From Hevea brasiliensis (taxonomy: Eukaryota > Streptophyta > Magnoliopsida > Malpighiales > Euphorbiaceae): DNA of 64,000 nucleotides. The position numbers were made by a program, and so were the translations under genes. Below are positions 11,456-23,429 of this stretch, piece after piece. The notes under the pieces are model-generated. The model was not told the DNA's origin and searched no databases. It was given only the letters and a program-made list of their open reading frames with translations. The stretch is taken from the NCBI RefSeq assembly GCF_030052815.1, contig NC_079500.1, positions 6,036,298 to 6,100,297 on the forward strand, given 5' to 3'. Numbering within the stretch: the first letter of the stretch is position 1; each line of letters begins with the position of its first letter.

Positions 11456-14400
11456 ACCACATCTGGTGCTGGAGCACCCTATCTTGTTTTATCATACCTA
11501 TTGTAAACTTTTGATATCATTTAAAACATGTATTCTATGTGTAAATTTTTTTTTATATCTTATTTTTGTGGAGACCCGGACAGATCCTCCTCTGTTTTAT
11601 TAGCATCTGGCGTGTTCCACTATCACGTGTTAACATATTCATAGTCATCTCACATATTTCCATATCATATTTTCTTTTATCATATTATTCACAACAATTT
11701 ATGAGATCTCAAAATGAAATGTCATCTATTGCATTCATATAGAAATTCATAGATAATAAATTATAAGTTTTCATTTCAAGTCCAAAATAAAATACATCAT
11801 AAACTAGTAATTACATCTTGACTAGACATAATGAACCAAAATACTAGTCTGTCATGGGCCCTACCAAAATACAAAAGACTAGTGAGGTGACTCTGATCGG
11901 TGGCAGATCTGGTCGGAACTCTATCCGAATACTACTGTGGCGGCTGTTGATCTTCAGTACCTACGCGATAGAAAACCAACGCGCTAAGCATAACGCTTAG
12001 TGGTGCATAATTTATAATAACAATAATTAAACAATTGAATTAATATTTACAAATCATAAATTCTGGGTCTTTTACATTTTTTTATTACACTTTGGAAACA
12101 ATTAAAATTATTGGGATATTTCCTGTTTACTTATTGTATATTCAATATTAATTAATTATTATCAATGCCCAAGAAACCTATAACAAATTATAAAAGCTGG
12201 ATACACAGGAATATACGAGTTAGATAGCCATATGTCTACCCTGTATACATTTGTCAGGCACGAAGCCAGTTGTCGGGCATGAGACCCGCTGTCAGGCTTG
12301 TAAAGCCAGAAATAAAGTAGGCACAATGGCCAGTAAGTAGGCATATAGCCTATAGAACAATCATACCAGACATATATTGTCAGTTCATGATTTGCTCTGT
12401 AAGCAGTATTGCTATCTGTGGTCCCTAATTGGTATACCAATTTATCCAAACTAAATAAATTAGTCTAGGTATACTATGGGCAATTAAACATTTTTAATTA
12501 TTTTAGCACTATTCACTATTACTATTTTCTGGTATTGTTCATTGGTACCATTAATTTCATATTAATAGGACATCAGTCTCAATTTACATATTCATATCAT
12601 TTTTAATATTTAATTATCCTCATGAGTATTTTAATTATCATATATAGCATTTTTCCCATGAACCTTTCGTTCATGTTGATGTGTTATCTTTATCTAGGAA
12701 TTTGACTAGGTTAGGATATTTATTTAGTCACACTTCCTTCATAACAATTGCTCCTCTATGTTTAAACTTGAATTTCAATTTTTGAATCACTAAATTTGGG
12801 GTTATAAAACTCAAGTTATGGTCAAAATACCATAACTGATCCCTTTGCCTCTAAGTTGTCCAGAATTTACAATTCCTGGTCAATAAACTTTGACCGGTCA
12901 TTTGATCATTTTATGGTCATTTTTAGACTTAGGTTCCTCCACAAGATATGTTCCTCTATGTCTTAGGGACTCCCAGGTACAATTTCATAATTTTTCAAGT
13001 TTTGTGGAATTATTTATGGCCAATTAACTGACCTGGGTTCATGTACCCTGTGCCAACAGGGGCTCAGTTTAGGACAGCGATTGCAGGTTACTTTTTGAGA
13101 TTCTTAAATTCATAATTTGAGGATGATTCCTAAAGCAAAGTTGTAGCCCTATTTCTTAGATTTCTAGAAAGGTATGGCTCATCTCAATTGGATTTTTCTA
13201 GTGGAAGTTATGACTAAAAGACTGTTCTAGGGTCAAGTGAAGTTTGGTCAGATTGCAGGTTTTGATGTAGTGACTTATTCTAACTGTTTGACCTAGTTCT
13301 CTTATTTTCTGGGTTTTGGTCAAAACACCAATTTTGTAGGTCTATGTCTTGTGGACATTTTGCCACTAGTTTCATTACATTTGAGTTCTTGTAGACCAAG
13401 TTATGGTCATTTTGCCAAAACTGGTCGGGTGAGGTTAGGTACAGCAATTTCTGGGTAACCTAATTCTGGGCAGTTTTGTGACCCAATTTGGGCCAGCAAT
13501 TTGGTTTAGTTTTTGGCATTTCTGGGTTTGGTGGTCCTCATGAAAATTGTAGCCCTATGTCTAAGCTTCGCATTGACGAAATTTTAGGTCATTTGAACCA
13601 GTATAGAGTGAGTTATGACCAAATGAACACGTACTGTTCATTTGGTCATTTTCTGGGTTGGCAGTTTCAGTGACCCAAATTGTGCTAACAATTTGAATTG
13701 ATTAAAGACAAAACTAAGTTAAGTGGTCTTCATGAAAAGTGTAGCCCTATGTCTAAACTTTCTAGTGATAAAATTTTAGGTCATTTGGACCAGTATAGAG
13801 AGAGTTATGACCAAATGAACACGTACTATTCATTTGGTCATTTTCTGGGTTGGCAATGTTTGGTCATCCGGGTTTGAGCAGAGAATTGGTCATGATTTTG
13901 ACAGAATTTGGGCAGGGTTTCTTCTGGAAAAATGAAGGTTTGGATGTCCCAAAACACCTCCAATTGGCCTCATACCAATTGGAGTCACACATTATCAGTT
14001 AGGGTTCAACAAACACACTAGACTCATTGAGTCCCAACCTGCAGAAATTTGACACTCCCAAAATTTAATCTCCACCTTCTCCAAACTCCAAATAAACATA
14101 CATGTCACTTCTATTATCATCAATCTTAACACAATTAGGTCAAATTTAAAAATATCACAAAATTCTCAATTTCAAGTGCACAACCCTAATTTCAAACATC
14201 AAATGCATATATGTAACTATGAAATCAATTCCCACATATAATACCTTGTTAATTAACTTCCCTAACTAAACTAAAACCAACAAAATCCATCATTTTCATG
14301 GTTCCTCTAGGGTTGCTGAATTCAAGGGTTTCTTTCCCAAATTTTGCTTTTTAATTTCATGTAAATCTTCACTTAGTTTAGCATGATTTTCATGCTTAAA

Positions 14401-15149
14401 AAAGAGATTAAGAGTTTCGAGCACTAACCTTTTTTGTAACTTGTTAAACTTCACTTTCCTTGCTTCTTTTTGGTATCTATAGCTTCCTTAAGGTGTGGGG
14501 AGTATTTTTAATGAAGAGTGTTATGGGTTTTGGTGAGTGAAAGCTTGGGAAATCAAGCTTGGAGCTTGAATATCAATGGAGGACTTGAGGGGTAAGGTGG
14601 GCTGCACAAGGGAGAGGGAGAGAGAGAAGAAGTGGAGGAAGAAGAGGAAGGTGGTTGGGGTTTGTCTTATGTGGCTTATATAATTATATTTTTTTTATTG
14701 TACTTAATTTTGTTTTAAATTTTCATAATCTTATTTTTCTTTTCTTTAAATGCCATTAGTCTTTTTCTTTTCTTTTCTTTTCTTTTCTTTCCTTTTCTTT
14801 CTCTTCCCATTTTCCAAATTCAAATTCATAAAATTAATTTATGTTAATTATTCTATTTTCAAATTTTAATTTGACATTTAAGTCAAAATTCACCTCTAGG
14901 GGTAAAATGACAAAAATGCATTTCATGGTGCTCATCGGGTTATTTTTATTATTTTATACCAATTTATAAATTCTCTAAACTTTAATTTATTTTTCTCAAA
15001 ATTTTTTCTATATTTTTTTAATATTTATTTCATTAATTTATGTCTCCTCACTATAGTTTAAGTATAGTTCCAGACATCCTGACTGTCAAAACAAATATTA
15101 GTCGTCGGAACAGTAAAATGTACAGACTACCTATGATGAGGGCGTTACA
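11413..15149 (-). mobile_element. Solo LTR (E), Tekay-like family
   Basis: On the plus strand it begins TGTGACGCCCC and ends GGGCGTTACA, the reverse complement of the LTR of element D (TGTAACGCCC...GTCACA). It is flanked by a perfect 5-bp duplication, AATAA, at 11408-11412 and 15150-15154, and no internal region is present. It is therefore a complete solo LTR of about 3.7 kb left by LTR-LTR recombination. It is close in sequence to the G LTR (50938-54692). It contains a pyrimidine tract (about 14761-14810), a doubled segment at about 13470-13860 with a hairpin in each copy, and a 95-codon open frame at 12162-12449 judged fortuitous. Confidence 0.9.
13617..13647. repeat. Perfect 12-bp-arm hairpin in Tekay-like LTR
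   Basis: GACCAAATGAAC is followed by a 7-base loop (ACGTACT) and its exact reverse complement GTTCATTTGGTC. The hairpin recurs in the second copy of the surrounding repeat (13809-13839, one arm mismatch) and in both copies in the G LTR (53162-53192 and 53353-53383). Confidence 0.85.
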
Positions 15150-15154
15150 AATAA

Positions 15155-17500
15155 ATATCAAAATGTATTAAAAATATTTAAATAATTAAATTAATAAATT
15201 GTATATTTCTTAAATTTATGAGGTATTACATGAAATTGTTATATATAAATTTTAGAAAACATGAAATTAACAGAGCTGCGTGGAAAGAAAAATAATTTTT
15301 TTTTATTTGTGATAACCTGTAAATATTTAATTATACATAATGGGACTTTAGATTTGCTCAAATTAAAGTTGAGTAAGTTTTGAGTTTTAAGGAAGAAATT
15401 TAAGTTGAGTGATGTATTAGAAAAAAAATCTAAATTGAGTAATTGTGAGTGAAAATTAGCTAGATAACTAATTGCAATAACTTTAATGATACTAAATTAA
15501 AGTTGAATGAATCTTAAGAAAAAAAAATTGAGTGATTTTTATTAAATAACTCATAAAATTAAATGACCTCAAATTATAATTACACAAAATTTGTTTATTA
15601 ATATATAAGCTATCTATTTTCTTATTTGTTTTGTACTTTGATATCTCTGGAGTTTTACAGTAGTGTCTATAAGGGAAGGAAAATAATGTAATGCGCATGC
15701 TAAGCCTTTAAATAAAAGAGTAGAAATGAACCGTCTCACATTAAATTAAAAAAAATAAAAAATATTCATAGAAGTGAACTTATTTTTGTTATATAAAATG
15801 CTTTTACACCTAATAATGACAAAGCACAAGAAATAAATTGATGAATTTAATAAGTTAAAGTAGACAATACAACTAACTAAATGTTTATACTATGCACAAA
15901 TTTAATAAATGTTAACTTTTATATCTAATTTAAATTTTAGTAATTTATTTTTTATTAAAACTATTTCTAATATTTTTATATAACTTAATTATTAAAATTT
16001 ATAGCATCTAATTATAATACTTTCATTTTAATGCTTTATTTTTAATCTTTTATATGTTCAATTTAGATTTGTATTAAAATTGCATTTTTTTTACCACTTT
16101 TTGCAATCTATTTTCTATGAAAAACAAATTAGTTAAAATATATCATCAATCATAAAAATAAATAATGAGAAAGATTTAAAAATATAAAAATACTATCATG
16201 ATGATCAATAGATAAATAATAAAGAAAAATAAAATAAAATAAAAAAAGATGAAAGGAAACATATGCAAAATCAATATTTTTAAATTCTTTTTCATATATA
16301 TATAGTTATATTTGCCTTATTACTATTTTTTTTTTGAAAATAGTCATTATAATAATTATTAATTATATAATAAATATTAAGAAAACAAATGTAAAACTGC
16401 ATATTGTACAAATTTAAATAAACTAATAAAATAAATGTCATTGAAGAGGAGAGAGAGCTTTTTTAAAATGTTACTGCAGACTAGCATCAGAATTCATCTT
16501 AAAAGCATAAAGATTTAGCATATATATATTAGGTTACTTTTTGATGATTTATTTGAATTTGTTGATACCATATTGAAATATATAGTAGCAATCTCCATAG
16601 TTCGCAAACAGAAATCTACAGCAAACCTTCAAAAATATAGATCAAGCAGCGCAAAATGGCCAAACAACCAAGTACCAAGAAATCACCAGCTTAATGCAGC
16701 ATGGAAAAAAGTGCACCAAAGAGACCTACCAAAACAGACACAGCAACATAATATGCATCAACAGTTCAACACGGAAATGGGTAGAGTCACCCGCTGTTTT
16801 TTCCCCGCTTTTGTTTTGGTAATAAAATGTTTGCTTAAAAAAAAAAGATGCATAAAATTAAGACGCAAAATCATGAGTTCTATGTACAGCTTGATTTGCC
16901 AATAAATCAGCATAGAAATACTATTCATGAAATTTTCCTTTGAGTAACTCATTCTGATGAAATGTATTTGACAGGTTACAAGGTCTTTATGATCAAAACC
17001 ACCAGAAACCCACCAGGATATGGCATTGGAGGAATCAAATATGAAAATGATACCATCATAGCTAATGGAAGAGTTTATCTTATCTGTTAATTGCTTGAAA
17101 AACTTTCCCTGTTCCTCTCTAATCTTGTACTACAGATTGGGGCTAGCAAAAACGCAAGGTCATTCAATTCTGCTGTGTTTAAATCCTCTTTTTAGAGTGG
17201 GTGAAACAAAAGATACATCTCAAATGAAGACAGAAAAAACACTGCACATGTAGATTGGCTTTTTAGAACATTGACAAAATCTATTAAAAGAAACAACATA
17301 GACAACCATAAGAGTTGGAAACAACGAAGTAGAGAGACAGCAATTACATTCTCAAAAAAAAAAAAAAAAAAAAAATCATACCAAAAAGGGCTTAAACTTA
17401 AGAAATAAGCTGCAGATCTCTCTCTAATCAAAATAAGAAGAACAACATTTATACTTATACACATCTCTACTAACAAAAAGATAATAGATCGGCCTATTTT
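15155..17500. other. AT-rich intergenic sequence before second B3 gene
   Basis: No recognisable gene. 15155-16560 is extremely AT-rich with many short A and T runs. From about 16570 the composition is less extreme and open frames of up to 110 codons occur, but none has a family motif. An A-run lies at about 17347-17374. Confidence 0.5.
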
Positions 17501-17896
17501 TCACAGATCATAGTAGTGTTGCAATGCCTCAACATCCACCCAGAAGTCAAAACCAAACAACCTAACAATTTTCCTCTGAGCTTTGACTCTATATCGTATT
17601 CCATTTTCTTCATCTTGAGTCAGAAAGAACATTACCTTGTCATTGGGAGCAAGACCCTTCTGCTCAACAAAAGGAAGCCACAAGGAACGGACAATATAGG
17701 GTTTGGGATATCGCCCAGTGGAACGCGTCGATAGTCGATATCTCCATATAAAACCAGTGATGTCTCTTGCTTCAAATTCCATACTATGAGCTCCTTCAGG
17801 AATGGAAAAGAACTGAAGGGCACCACTCGGCACTGATAGATAAGACGTAACATCAGTTAAACTCAATTGTTTTGTGAAAAGAAGTGTTTGTTCCAT
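17501..17896 (-). CDS. Single-domain B3 DNA-binding protein, paralog 2
   Basis: A 131-residue protein with one B3 domain filling most of its length. Landmarks are FTKQLSLTDV at residues 7-16, LSVPSGALQFF at 20-30, ITGFIWRYRL at 46-55, SLWLPFVEQKGL at 71-82 and DKVMFF at 86-91. It is clearly paralogous to the protein at 1295-1651, sharing the SIPEGAH/SVPEGAH and FVEQKGLA blocks, but has a longer C terminus (about residues 115-131) and three extra N-terminal residues from an earlier ATG. That start is chosen because it is the first ATG after the shared leader. The inferred role is nuclear DNA binding. No activation or dimerisation domain is visible, so it may act with partners or as a competitor of longer B3 factors; that part is speculation. 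Confidence 0.8.
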   Translation of the reverse strand: MEQTLLFTKQLSLTDVTSYLSVPSGALQFFSIPEGAHSMEFEARDITGFIWRYRLSTRSTGRYPKPYIVRSLWLPFVEQKGLAPNDKVMFFLTQDEENGIRYRVKAQRKIVRLFGFDFWVDVEALQHYYDL

Positions 17897-18053
17897 AATT
17901 TGAACAATAAAGAAAGAACCAAGATGAAATCAAGTTACAACTACAGAGAGAGAGAGGAGGAGGAGGAGGAGGAGGAGGAGGAGGAGGAGGAGATGTGGGA
18001 GAGATATCAGAGATGAATGCAAAATTTGAGCCCATTTCATGTATGTTTATAGC
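17897..18053 (-). promoter_or_regulatory. B3 paralog 2 core promoter and CT-rich leader
   Basis: The minus-strand TATA word GCTATAAA lies at 18046-18053, about 150 bp from the ATG, matching the arrangement at the first paralog. The leader is strongly CT-rich because of the trinucleotide repeat at 17955-17991. Sequence around the TATA box (a CCCATTTCATGTAT block on the plus strand) is shared with the first paralog. Confidence 0.65.
17955..17991. repeat. (GGA)n microsatellite in 5' leader
   Basis: A GGA trinucleotide tract on the plus strand; in the transcript of the minus-strand B3 gene it reads as a CUC/UCC tract in the 5' UTR. The first paralog has only a shorter, irregular GA-rich tract at the same place, so this repeat expanded after duplication. 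Confidence 0.9.
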
Positions 18054-18570
18054 TGAGAAAAGCAAAATAGGCGAGAGAATCCAAATGGCCAAATCGGCAC
18101 TTCTATTGTTGATATCAGACATTTTTACCTCAATCACGGGCGGAGGGAGAGGGACCGACAAGATATTTCTCGATCCGGTGCTAATGCCTTTTTTGTTCCT
18201 GCTTTTTGTAATTTTGTTTGGTCTGTTTATTAGGTCCTTTAGGCTGTTGTTCTGGTTTAGGCTTTGCAATTTGTGGATTTTTGCATTCGGTTTGCTGATG
18301 TAGCTTTCTGCATGCTGCGATGGTCTTTTTTCTTCGGCTGTCCGTAATTTTGATCTTAATTGGTGGTTTATAATTCTCTAGTCAAGTATTTTGACTTTAG
18401 CATTTTTCTCCAGAGGTTGATTCCTAAGGGAAGACCTAACGACCAGAGTTTAAATTGAAGCTCTATGCTAATTTATCTAATGCTTATCTTAAAAAAAAAA
18501 ATACATGACCAAAAATAGTCTCCAATGTAATCTAATTGATTTAATTAACGTTTAAACTCACTTAATTATT

Positions 18571-19290
18571 ATTCGGTAATATTAACTGTTTTAATAGCTG
18601 TCAATTATTTTATTAGTTATTAGTGATTAATTGTTTATATAATTATTAAAGTAGAAATGTTCGATAAAAATAGTTATTAGATTAGCTGTTAAATATAAAA
18701 ATAATGATAAAATATTATTGTTCCTAGTCAAAATACTCCATCAACCTCCAAAAATTATGAGAGTTAGCTTTTCATAAACCACTCACTCAAATTCTAAACA
18801 CTAGTATAAACACTATGTTACTGAAATATTATAATTAATAGAAGTAGTATTTTAACTCTGGTCAAAATACTAAATGCAACCTTTTAAATTAAATGGTAAT
18901 TTTATGTTTTATGTAAAGAAGTATATGTTTTCTGGGTAATTTGGATTTTTTCCTTGTGATTAATTGCAACCAAATTTATATAATATTTACACGTTTTCAT
19001 TTAAAATATCCTTATGCATTGGATTACTTAAACATTATATTAGTAATAATTAAGATTTAATTTTAATATATATATATATATATATATATAAAAGAGGAAA
19101 GAGAAGGAGAGTGATGGGATTCTATGGTAAAAATGATGATATCATTATTTTTACATTTAACAGTTAATTATTTTTTACTAAACAATTATACTTTAAAGCA
19201 TCATATAAACAGTTAATAATTAATCACTAATATCTAACAGCTAACAGCCAGTAAAATAATTGATAGTTACTAGAATAGTTAACGGTAATC
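18571..19290. mobile_element. Foldback element with arms of about 145 bp
   Basis: The left arm (about 18571-18715) and right arm (about 19141-19290) are imperfect reverse complements. Examples are GTAATATTAACTG against GTTAACGGTAAT read in reverse complement, the shared ATTAGTGATTAATT block, and AAATATAAAAATAATGAT against ATCATTATTTTTACATTT. The interior is AT-rich with a TA run near 19068-19090 and has no coding capacity. This is the form of a long-TIR MITE or foldback element. The exact ends and target duplication are not resolved; the superfamily is unknown. Confidence 0.65.
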
Positions 19291-19602
19291 TTAGGTTTTT
19301 GTTGTATAATTATCTCATTTTTTTATAATTTTTAAAATGAGATGTTGACTTAAGTACTCTACGAAACAAGAAGTACAATAGTAATTGCTGTGAAACACAA
19401 TCAAGAAGAAGCGTGCGCGTTTGTTATCTTTAGTGCCTTAGATCTCATCCTTTATTTTGTTCAAATCGTTATAGGGGTTTAATTAGTAACAAAAAAAAAA
19501 GTGCATATTATGTGTTAATGATGTAATTATTATATAATTGCTATAAATATTAAGTTCTACCAACTTTTCTTTTTCTAAGTTACTAAATTTAGACAGAATT
19601 GC

Positions 19603-20516
19603 TGTAACACCCCAATTTTTAAGAAATATTATATATGATTGTTATTAGAGTAGAAATATAATTTATAAAAGTTTTGGGGGAAAATTAAATTTAAAAATTG
19701 GACTTATAAGTGAAGATTTGAAGTTTTAGGTGTAAAATGAATTTTTAAAAGAGTTGAAGGAGCAAAATGAAATTTGTTTAAACCAAAAAGTGGACAGCAG
19801 GTTGCACACCCACCTGATTTCTCCAGCAACTTTAAAAATAAAAAAAAAAATAGCAAAAGGATAAAAGAAAAATCGGGAAAGAGAAGAAGGAGAATAGGAA
19901 AGAAAGAATGAGAAGAAGGAGAGGAAGTTGGCTAGATTTTTTGGGTTCCTCCAGCAAGGAAGAATGCCACCTAGAGAAGAAAGGTTAAGTGACTTGAAAT
20001 ATAATAAATTAGAGAGAAAAATGCAGAAAGAAGGAGATTAGGAGCAAGATGATTTCTGCCGGGGCAGTAACTCTTTCATCCACTTAGGTGAGTTTGGTAA
20101 TTTTTTCACCATTGATTTTTGGATATGTTTAAGGTCTCTATGTCTAGAATTCATGGTTAAAATTTGGTAATTTTTCAACAGTTCGATTTGGAGAAATAAA
20201 TTTTTGAACTTAAGCTATTGGGATTGACATTCTGGATTTTGGGCTGCTGAAATTTGGGAAAAATTAAATAGTAAGAATTCTCAAAAAATTATGAAATTTG
20301 ATAGAGATGATCTCTAGGATGTTGGGGATGTTCTGTTAAAATTTTTTAAATTTTAGACTTGTAGTTTGGGAGATATAAATTTTTCTGTATAAGTTATCTG
20401 AGTAAAAATTATTTTTGAAAAATTTAGAATTTGAAAGGTTGCATAGATATTTTGATATCTCATGATGTAGAACTAATTTAATGCTAAAACTTTTAATGAT
20501 GTTGTATTTGGATATT
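19603..20516 (+). repeat. Partial LTR (H) interrupted by element A
   Basis: Begins TGTAACACCCC, a very common start of plant Ty3-type LTRs, in a context with no homology before it. It has the look of an LTR 5' portion and stops at the start of the A LTR at 20517. The continuation is expected beyond the right edge of the window because A itself is not closed here. Family assignment rests on the start motif only. Confidence 0.5.
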
Positions 20517-22251
20517 TGATGGGCGTATCCGCAAGTATACGGGTCGTATCAAGTAACAGAGTGATAAATAAAGTATTGTTACTATGAGGATTTGTCATTT
20601 GAGTACCAAACTATGAATGAAGCGATTATTTGGGCTAATGGTTGATGAATAAATAGTAAATGTAAATGAGCAAATAAATTGATAAATCTAATTTGGAATG
20701 GATAAAGAGTAAGCAAATAAATTCTAAATCTAGATGCAATTGAACTAAATTAATAACAGGTAATTTAAATCAAAGTCTAATTATGATAAAAATAATTCCA
20801 GAGTTGGAGGTTTATGCATAAATTAATTGAGATTTATCTTAGGTATTCCAATTTTAAGGGAAAATAGAGTTCGAAGGTTATTGATTCTAAATTCATTTGA
20901 TATCTTTTTCAAGTAAACTAAAGTGTGTCCTAAAATAACCAAACCTACTTTTATATAATATTTGATTACTTTAAAACCCATTAAGTTTTATAATATATCA
21001 TTAATTCCTCTTAAAAGCTTAGTTTATTTCTAAATCTAGGTAATTTTAAGTTCCAATCCTTGATTATCTATCAATGAACTATACCTTTCGATCCTTTAAT
21101 CAAATATTAATACAATACCCAATGGGTATCAATATTAGGCAAGTAAATCAAGCACACAAGGAATGAATCAAAACTCATATTTATATAAAATATGGAAATA
21201 ACCAGTCAAAATCCATAAATTAATCTAAAACATATTTTTCAACTCTGAAATCTAGAGAGTTTACTCACTTATGTTGGTATTTACAAGAGAAATTGATGGA
21301 AAAGTAAAGAAAAATATGATAAGAGGACTAAAAATAGAAAAATCCAAGTAGAGGGATCAAAAACATTGAGTCTTGGAGCTTACAGAAATGGCTGCAGCAA
21401 CTCCTTTTTTGCAGAATTGATGGCGCCCTTTTCCCTTCTATCCTTGTAATTTTTCTTTCTTTTTCTTTCTTATTGTTTTCTCTCCTTACTTCTTGTGGCA
21501 AAAACTAGAAAATGATGCTTTTATATGGCCCCCAAAAGTTGCCCTAAAAATAGATAAGAGCCAAGGAGTGGATATAAAATGAGGTGTAAAAATATCTAGG
21601 TCAGTAGAGGTATTCACGTCCTGAGCAGTCTGCTTAGGGTACTGCTTACCCTAAGTAACATCTTCAGTAATTTTCGGCTTCTGCATGGACTGTCTGCTTA
21701 AGGTTAAACAAACCCTCAGCAAATCTCGGCAAGCTTAGGATAAAAGGAGTTTTTATTCTCATGCTTGACATTCAGCTTAACCTAAGTTGTACCTTAAGCA
21801 CTGCCGCTTACCCTAAGCAGGATCTCAAGCAGGACCATAAGCAAATCTCAGCAGGTTTTGGGAAGAAAGCTTGAATATGTTGGATTTAAGCTATGCTTGA
21901 CTTGCGGCTTGCCCAGGCTTAAGGTTAAGCAATATGACATACCCTAAACAACATCATAAGCAAAGTCTCAAGCAAATTTCGGCCAACTTGATCTTTCAAT
22001 GATTGATTTTTTCAACTTTCCTCCATGCTTAAGGGATTCCAAATTTTTTCAAATCACTTCCTAATGCACTCATTGACCCTCAATTTGCTACAAAAACCTA
22101 TTAAAAATAACAAAATTATAAAAATCAAATATAAAGTAACTAAAGTTAACAAATAAGCTAAAATAAAGCTAAAAACATAAAATATACTAAAATATAAGGA
22201 CAAAATGGATGTAAAACTACCCTAAAATGCCTATATGAAATGAGTGTAATA
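20517..22251 (-). repeat. 3' LTR of element A, Athila-like
   Basis: Begins TGATGGGCGTATCCGCAAG and continues through ACGGGTCGTA, matching the start of the B LTR (TGATGCGTCCC...CGCAAG...ACGGGTCGTA). The end is placed by aligning the LTR-polypurine junction to that of B. On the minus strand a TATA box (CCATATAAAAG) lies at 21518-21528. The stretch 21600-21990 is rich in TGCTTAGGG/CCCTAAGCA-type inverted words with CTCGGC/TTCGGC spacers, a layout that parallels the palindromic words of the B LTR. Confidence 0.75.
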
Positions 22252-22417
22252 AATTCTCTCAAACTCAAACCTTTGCTTATCCTCAATCAAATTAAAAACA
22301 GTTAATGCAATTGGGGTACCTTCCCTTAAATTCATGAAAACTACTTATCAAAGCTCTCAAGCTTACCTTTAGCTACCAACAAACCATATACCCACTTTCA
22401 AGGTGCAAAGAATTTAA
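22252..22417 (-). mobile_element. Element A internal 3' end, left part
   Basis: Minus-strand sequence ending at the 3' LTR. It reads like a purine-rich primer tract (TTTGAGTTTGAGAGAA) preceded by the word for AGGATAAGCAAAGG, as in B. It is cut at 22417 by D and resumes at 63344. Removing D and one copy of its 5-bp duplication brings the two halves into register with B at about 25165-25215. Confidence 0.75.
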
Positions 22418-23429
22418 TTGTAATGCCCTCACCGTAGGTAGTCAGTACATTTTACTGTTCTGATGACTAACGTCTGTTTGGACAGTCAGAATATCTGGGA
22501 CTACACTTAAACTATAGTGAGGAGACATAAATTGATGGAATAAATGTTTAACAAAATATAAGAAATAAATTTTTGGGACCTAATTAAAGGTTTAACTAGG
22601 TAGAAATGACATCAAAGATGTTAAAGAAAATTTAGAGAGAGTAAAATAAAATTCAAGAGAATTTATTAATTGATACAAAAATAATAAAAATAACCCGATG
22701 AGCACCACGAAGGGCATTTTAGTCATTTCACCCCCAGAGATGAATTTTGACCTAAATGTCAATTAAAAATTGAGAGAATAAAATAATTAACATAAATTAA
22801 AATTTATGCAATGAATTGAAAAGAAAAGAAAAGAAAATGAAAAAGGCTTATTACATAAAATAAAAAATAAAGTACAATAAAAATATACATATATATAGAC
22901 ACAAGATGACGAAAGCCACCAACTCTCTTCTTCTCCACTCAACTCCTTCTCTCTCTTTCCCTCCTTTGAGCAGGCTGCCATGGTGTTCTTTTTCAACATT
23001 TTTGCTTAAGCTTTGAGCTTGATTCCTCCCTCATCTACCCATCAAAACCCATAGCTCCCTTCATTAAAAATTTAGCCCACACCATAAAGAAGCTTTAGAT
23101 ACCCATAAGAAGAAGAAAAGTTGAAGTTTGAAGTGGGTCACAAGAGGTTAGTGCCTAATCTTCTTTTCTCCCTTTATTAATCCTTGAGTTAAGGTTAAAA
23201 TGAAGTAAAATTTGTAAGAAACTAAAAGAAATTAGTGAGTTATGAAGGGAGTAAATTTTGGTACCCATGGTAAGTGAGGGTTTTTTATGACTATGATATA
23301 TATAAAGTGATTTAATGATGTTGGTTGATGCATTTATAAGTATTAGAAGTTTATTTACATTAAGATTTTATAAGGTTGAAATTGTGAGTTAGGGTTTGAC
23401 CTAACTTTGGTATTTGTGTATTATACCTT
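22418..23429 (+). repeat. D 5' LTR, first part
   Basis: Starts TGTAATGCCCTCACCG, matching the 3' LTR start at 58640. A TATA-like CATATATATAGAC lies at 22888-22900, as in the 3' LTR at about 59122-59133. It is interrupted at 23429 by B; the last five bases (ACCTT, 23425-23429) are one copy of the B target duplication. Confidence 0.9.

Noticed and set aside
12162..12449. A 95-codon minus-strand frame kept in solo LTR E and again in the G LTR (51694-51981)
   Set aside because: The matching part of the D LTR has lost the ATG and frame, and the peptide includes translation of short nucleotide repeats. Its presence in E and G is explained by their high LTR similarity.
16573..16905. Plus-strand frame of 110 codons
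   Set aside because: No motif, unusual composition, A-run at the 3' part; no support beyond length.
17995..18303. Plus-strand frame of about 102 codons next to the second B3 promoter
   Set aside because: It overlaps the B3 promoter and TATA box on the opposite strand and shows no domain; the hydrophobic C-terminal stretch comes from T-rich sequence.
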